From CBFIJI01 sp965662885 (GTDB lineage: Bacteria > Bacteroidota > Bacteroidia > Flavobacteriales > Flavobacteriaceae): 5,507 nt of DNA. Of this stretch, positions 1-5,507 are shown in pieces. The notes below the pieces were generated by a model. The model was not told the origin of the DNA, made no database searches, and worked only from the letters and a program-made list of their open reading frames with translations. The translations under genes and the position numbers were made by a program. Every line of letters begins with the position of its first letter. Positions within the stretch are counted from its first letter, which is position 1. The stretch covers positions 1 through 5,507 of the forward strand of contig CBFIJI010000125.1 of NCBI GenBank assembly GCA_965662885.1, given 5' to 3'.

Positions 1-1
1 T

Positions 2-2209
2 GACAAATACCTATTTGACAATAAGTATGCACCTTATGGTGCTCAAAATGCACCGGCCAACGAGTTTAAACCCTTATTTTCCAATGATGATATAGACGGA
101 GCAGGATCTGGTGTTGACTATGTAAACGGATTAATCAAATCAGGTTTTATTCAAGAGCATAATTTGTCAATCAATGGTGGCAATGAAAACACCAAAATTT
201 TTTCATCCTTTAACTTTTATGACAACAATGCAATCCTGAAAGGGTCCGATTTTCAAAGGTATAATGGAAGATTCAACATCACACAAAAATTGGGTGAAAG
301 ATTTAATCTCAACATCAAAACCAACTTCAGTCAAATCAACAGTAACAACGCTTCAACTGGAGCCAATGAAGGAGGAGGTGAAAAGTTTAATATGCTTCAA
401 GCGGCCTATGCTTATGCTCCTAATATAGCTGTTAGAGAACCAGACGGAAGTTACTCAAGGAGTTACGATTCCTTGATAACCAATCCTTTTGCTTTTTTGG
501 AAATAGAAGATCGTTTAAGAACGAACAGGTTTTCAATCATACCAAAACTGGACATCAAATTATTAGACGAGCTAACATTGACTGTGGTAGGCGGTATCGA
601 TAGAACTTCGGCCACAAGAAGTTTCTTTATGCCCTCAATTGTAGAGAATGCTCAACTTCCCGATGGTTTAGCACTATTGTCAACCAACAGAAATGATGCA
701 TATACCGGAGAAACCTATTTTTCATATACCAAAGCCTTAAATAATGCTGTAGTGACAGCAGTACTGGGAACAGGCTTCTATAAAACCATGGGAGATGGTT
801 TTGGCCTTCAAGCCGTTGGATTTTTTACGGATGCACTAGGAACAGGTGACGTAGATATAGCAGCTGAAAAACTTCGAAACAAGCAAAACTCATCTAAGTT
901 TGAAACCACCAGACTCTCACAATTTGCTAGAATCAATTATGCCATTCAAGGAAAATACATCATTAATGGAGTAGTAAGGCGTGATGGAGCCAGTAATTTT
1001 TCCAAAAATAACAAATGGGGAATATTCCCTGGAATTTCCTTAGCTTGGAGAATCAGTGAAGAGCCTTTTTTGGAAAACACCAAAATATCCAATTTAAAAC
1101 TCAGAGTAGGCTATGGAGAAGTAGGGAATGTAGTTTTGGCAAACAATGCATTTCAATTATACAGTACTAGTGGACAGTTCACATTTGGTAATACCGTGCA
1201 ACCCGGGGTAATACTTTCCCAAGTGGCAAACCCTGACTTTAAATGGGAAACCAACAGCAGTATTGATGTCGGATTTGATTATGGTTTTTTTGATAATAGG
1301 ATAAGCGGTAGTATTGAAATTTACCAAAAAAAGGCGATAGATTTAATAGATTTTGACCCTTTGCCATCCAACAATGCAGTAGGCAGAGTAGTCACAAATG
1401 TTGGTTCAACAAGAGCAAGGGGAATAGATCTTGCCCTCAAGACAATTAATGTTCTAACAGATGATTTAGAATGGAGTACCAATTTCACCTTTTCAACCAG
1501 TAAGTCAGAATGGCTAAAACGTAACCCCAACGTGGCCTTACCAGAGTATGTTGGCGAAAATGATCAATTGGGGGACTTTTACGGTTGGGAAACCGATGGA
1601 ATCATAAGATCACCGGAAGAAGTTCCAAATCATATGACCGGAGCATTTCCTGGAAACATCAGATACGTAGATCAAAATGATGATGGGGTTTTAGACGTCA
1701 AAGACGTTGTGAAGTTAGGTACTCGGGGGCCAAGAGTAAATTTTGGTATAGGGACCCATTTGAGATACAAAAACTTTTCGCTTAGCGCATTTGCCTATGG
1801 AAATGCTGGTGCACCGAGAGATTTTGGATTGTTCCCTAATTCTTTTGGATTATCCAACTCATCCCCTTCAAATTCCCTTTCCAGCATAAAGGACATATGG
1901 TCCTCTGAAAACCCTAACGGTTTTTTGCCAGGAATAGCCACAAATCCATACAGTGGCAATAATCCGACCGCTACCACCGATTTCTTATTAAAAAAAATAA
2001 GCTTTTTAAGAATTAAGAATATCAATCTAGGATACAACCTTCCCATAGCAAGTGATTCAAAGTTACCATTCAGTAAGTTCGGGGTATTTATAGATCTGCA
2101 AAATGTAGCGCTGTTTTCCAATTATGACGGCTTTGACCCTGAATTAGATACGGTGAATCCTTATCCACAAGCTTTGTCATCAACCATAGGTCTTGATATT
2201 CAATTTTAA
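2..2209 (+). CDS. susC: SusC/RagA-family TonB-linked outer membrane transporter, C-terminal 735 residues (5' end outside window)
   Basis: This is the beta-barrel part of a SusC-type TonB-dependent transporter, which imports oligosaccharides across the outer membrane together with its SusD partner. The frame is open from the left edge (position 2); the first possible internal start, TTG at 164, lies inside conserved barrel sequence and is not a real start. About 735 residues are visible. The family usually has about 1000, so the signal peptide, carboxypeptidase-like domain and most or all of the plug are missing only because of the window edge. Family hallmarks seen: SGFIQEHNLSINGG followed by LKGSDFQRYNGRFN near the barrel start; the acidic DQNDDGVLD loop (1670-1696), common in SusC proteins and resembling a calcium-binding loop; FLRIKNINLGYNLP (about 2005-2046); and an FIDLQNVALFSNYDGFDPE segment near the end. 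The protein ends in phenylalanine (GLDIQF), as expected for an outer-membrane barrel. The galactan substrate is inferred from the downstream GH53 gene, not from this sequence. No frameshift or internal stop is seen. Confidence 0.96.
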   Translation, partial: DKYLFDNKYAPYGAQNAPANEFKPLFSNDDIDGAGSGVDYVNGLIKSGFIQEHNLSINGGNENTKIFSSFNFYDNNAILKGSDFQRYNGRFNITQKLGERFNLNIKTNFSQINSNNASTGANEGGGEKFNMLQAAYAYAPNIAVREPDGSYSRSYDSLITNPFAFLEIEDRLRTNRFSIIPKLDIKLLDELTLTVVGGIDRTSATRSFFMPSIVENAQLPDGLALLSTNRNDAYTGETYFSYTKALNNAVVTAVLGTGFYKTMGDGFGLQAVGFFTDALGTGDVDIAAEKLRNKQNSSKFETTRLSQFARINYAIQGKYIINGVVRRDGASNFSKNNKWGIFPGISLAWRISEEPFLENTKISNLKLRVGYGEVGNVVLANNAFQLYSTSGQFTFGNTVQPGVILSQVANPDFKWETNSSIDVGFDYGFFDNRISGSIEIYQKKAIDLIDFDPLPSNNAVGRVVTNVGSTRARGIDLALKTINVLTDDLEWSTNFTFSTSKSEWLKRNPNVALPEYVGENDQLGDFYGWETDGIIRSPEEVPNHMTGAFPGNIRYVDQNDDGVLDVKDVVKLGTRGPRVNFGIGTHLRYKNFSLSAFAYGNAGAPRDFGLFPNSFGLSNSSPSNSLSSIKDIWSSENPNGFLPGIATNPYSGNNPTATTDFLLKKISFLRIKNINLGYNLPIASDSKLPFSKFGVFIDLQNVALFSNYDGFDPELDTVNPYPQALSSTIGLDIQF

Positions 2210-5200
2210 CAAAAAAGGACATGATTAAATCTGCCAAACCAATAGTATTGATAACAACAAAAATGATCATTGGTAGTCAGCATCTCGTCCTTTAAAAACA
2301 ATAAAAATTTAAACCGATGAAAAATAAAATTAAAAAATCAATGATTTTGGTGCTCATCTGCTCTGTTTTCATCCCTTCGATTAGCTGTGAAAAAGAGTTA
2401 GAATCCAAAGTTTACAGTGATTTAACAGCTGAGAATTTCTTTCAGACAGAAAAAGATTTCAACGCAGCTTTAGTGGCGCTATACAGTTCTTTCTCCATAG
2501 ACTGGGGTGATACGGATCCTGGAATTGGTGTTTGGTACACCGCTTTGTATAATGCCAATAACAGAACCTATCTGATGCGCAGTGAGCTCACTACTGATGA
2601 ACTTTGGAATGATTGGGATGCTAACCTGCTGAACTTTACATGGGGACCAGCCACATATTCGGGAACAGATGCGTCAACCTATTCAAGGATCAGGTATGTG
2701 GCCAGAGCAACGGATATAATCGATAAAATTGAAAAATCGTCAGTCAACGACTTAATTAGAAAAAGATATTTGGCAGAGGCCAAAACATTACGTGCCTGGT
2801 TGATGTATATCTTATTCGACTTCTTTGGTCCCCTTAATGTAAAAATTGAACCAGAGACACTAAGCGACACAAAAATCATTCCCAGATGGTCAACCAATGC
2901 CTATACAGACATGATAGAACAAGATCTTACAGAAGCCATTAATACAGATGAATTGCCCGAGGCCTATAATGGAACTTCAAATTGGGGCAGAGTTTCAAAA
3001 GGTTTGGCAAGAACCCTACTCTTAAAATTATATATGCATCAAAAAGATTGGGCAAAAGCAGAAGCTATTGGTAAAGATATAATCAATTCTGGGGCTTATT
3101 CACTTAACTCGAGTTATGAAGATGTGTTTGTCACTTCTGGCAACAAGGAACTTATTTATGCCATTGTAAGTAATAAAGCAGTCAAAAACTACTTTATGCA
3201 ACATCTGTTTCCAGGAAATTATGCACAGGGCAATGCCGGTAAGAAGTCCATTGAACGCGGTGGCGGTTGGTACGGATATTCCATGCCGTGGGAATTCTAT
3301 GATAAGTTTGAGGATGGAGATATTAGAAAAGATGTCATCATTACCGAATATAAAAATACTGGAGGCAATTTGGTAGATCGTAATAGTGGCTTAAGAGGGG
3401 CTATTCCGCTTAAATACACAAGTATAGAAGGACAAGGAAATGGACCTGACTATGCTATCGATTGGGTGATTTACAGATATGCCGATGTACTCCTATCAGT
3501 TGCAGAGGCCATCAATGAACAAAGAGGTCCATCGGATGCCTATCCGTATGTCAATCAAGTGCGAGATAGAGCAGGAGTTCCCGCTTGGAGTAATTTAACC
3601 AAAGAAGAGTTTAGAAATGCCATTCTCGATGAGAGAGGCAGGGAGTTATTTTGTGAAGGACACAGAAGGCAGGATTTGATTCGCCATGGTAAATTCATTC
3701 AAAAAGCGAAGGAGCGTGGTGCGACAAGTGCCAGTTCAAAACACATTCTTTTTCCAATACCCACTGCAGTGATTCTGGAAGGAAAAGGAACCATTGAACA
3801 AAACCCCGGATACTAATTTTCTAAAATGCAATAGTGATGAAACAGTTTATGAAATATATAATTATATGTGTGTGTTTTTCAGGATTGATGGGTTGTGAGA
3901 CCTATGAGGTTGTAAACACGGATGTTCCTGATGTGAATTTCGAAAACACTTTTGAGCAAAAGTTCTACAATGGTTCCGACCTTTCTTATCTAAATCAAAT
4001 GTTAGATTGCGGAGCCACCTATAATGATTTTGAGGGAAATAATGCAGACCCGTATGATATATTTAAAAATGCGGGAAATAGTTTGGTTAGAGTGCGTCTT
4101 TGGAATGACCCTTCAGAATGGACAGTATATTCAGATATTAAAGATGTTGAAAAAACAATTGGCAGATCAAAGGAATTGGGAATGGATGTTTTATTAAATT
4201 TTCACTATTCCGATACTTGGGCAGATCCAAAGAATCAAGTCATACCCAAAGCTTGGTTAGATGTCGTAGATGATAAAGAAGCATTGGGCCAAAGATTGTA
4301 TGACTATACATTTGAGACCTTGGACAACTTGGCCAAGAAAGAACTGCTCCCCGAAATTGTACAAGTAGGAAATGAAATAAACAGCAATATTCTCAATAAG
4401 GAAGCAGGGGCAGTTGATATAGATTGGTCTCGTAATGCATTTCTTATCAATAAAGGTATTCAGGCGATTAGGGATGTTTCTGTAAAACACAATGCAAGAG
4501 TTCAAATCATGTTGCACATTGCACAACCCGAAAATGCAATTAGTTGGTTTGAAAAAGCAAATAAAAATGGAGTGGTTAATTTCGATTGGATTGGACTGTC
4601 CTACTACTCCAAATGGTCCTCCTATCAAGTGTCGGATTTGTCCAAGGCTATTGCTACATTGGGATCTACTTACAACAAAAAAGTAATGATCGTAGAGACT
4701 GCCTATTCCTATACAACAGTCAATGCGGATGAAGCCAACAACATACTGGAACGATCGGTTTACCCTGCTACCCAAGAAGGACAATTGGAATTTCTAATTG
4801 ATTTAAAAAGAGAAATAAAAGAAGGAAAGGGTTTTGGCCTAGTATATTGGGAGCCTGCATGGGTATCTACAAATTGCTCTACCAAATTTGGAAAGGGCTC
4901 TCATTGGGACAATGCCACTTTATTTGATAAAAATGGCAATCCAACCTTGGGGATGAATATTTTCAAGAGTAATTTTACTTTAGACAATTCCTGCTCTTCT
5001 GTCTGGGCATTGGGCGATGGTGTACCTGATGCGCTTTGGGATTGGAACAATGCTGTTGAGATTTCGTGTGATGCTACGAAAAAAAATATTAGTGAATTAA
5101 ATTTAGCTGAAAACAGTAAGTTTAGGTTTTTTAACATTCAAAACGATTGGACCTCTGGAATAGGATACCAATATTTTCTTAATCGGGGTTATGCCATAGA

Positions 5201-5507
5201 CTCCAAATTAAAAGGAGCGGCCGACAATGATGACAACTTTATATTTGAGGGTACCCCAGGGCTTTATCATTTAGAACTTAATAATAAAGATAAAACCCTC
5301 GTTTTAACTCCTATAAAATCTGAACCCTATTATGCATTGGGTGATGCATTACCCGGGGGTTGGAGTTTTGATGATGCTTCATTGATTGAATCTCCGATTT
5401 CAGGAATCAGAAAAGCTACCGTAAAATTATCACCGGGAACATTCAGATTTTTTACCGCAAAAGACGATTGGATCAGTGGTCTTAACTATTCCCATTTTAA
5501 AGATTTA

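Overview
This window is part of a polysaccharide utilization locus (PUL) from a Bacteroidota bacterium. Three genes lie head to tail on the + strand: the 3' part of a SusC-type TonB-dependent outer-membrane transporter, a complete SusD-type surface glycan-binding lipoprotein, and the 5' part of a secreted lipoprotein endo-beta-1,4-galactanase of family GH53. A tandem SusC/SusD pair is specific to Bacteroidota. The AT-rich sequence, the absence of Shine-Dalgarno motifs and the lipoprotein signals with acidic residues after the cysteine agree with that. The SusC and SusD sequences look more like those of environmental Flavobacteriia or Cytophagia than gut Bacteroides, but this is an impression, not a proof.

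Layout: susC (2-2209, cut by the left edge); a 107-bp gap (2210-2316) holding nested inverted repeats; susD (2317-3816); a 20-bp gap; the GH53 gene (3837 to the right edge, still open, 557 codons visible). The third gene has no stop codon in the window. It is recognised by reading its frame: it carries the GH53 motifs and both catalytic glutamates, followed by two copies of a roughly 108-residue SusE/SusF-like module.

How the genes work together (inference from known Sus-like systems): the GH53 lipoprotein, probably on the cell surface, binds beta-1,4-galactan (the side chain of pectic rhamnogalacturonan I, or type I arabinogalactan) through its C-terminal modules and cuts it internally. SusD captures the resulting galacto-oligosaccharides and closes as a lid over the SusC barrel, which imports them using TonB energy. 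Exo-acting beta-galactosidases and a regulator (hybrid two-component sensor, ECF sigma/anti-sigma or similar) would be expected outside the window.

The most notable feature is the fusion of the GH53 catalytic domain to tandem SusE/SusF-like glycan-binding modules, which could merge the jobs of the usual separate surface glycan-binding protein and endo-enzyme. No RNA gene, mobile element, CRISPR array or convincing terminator was seen.
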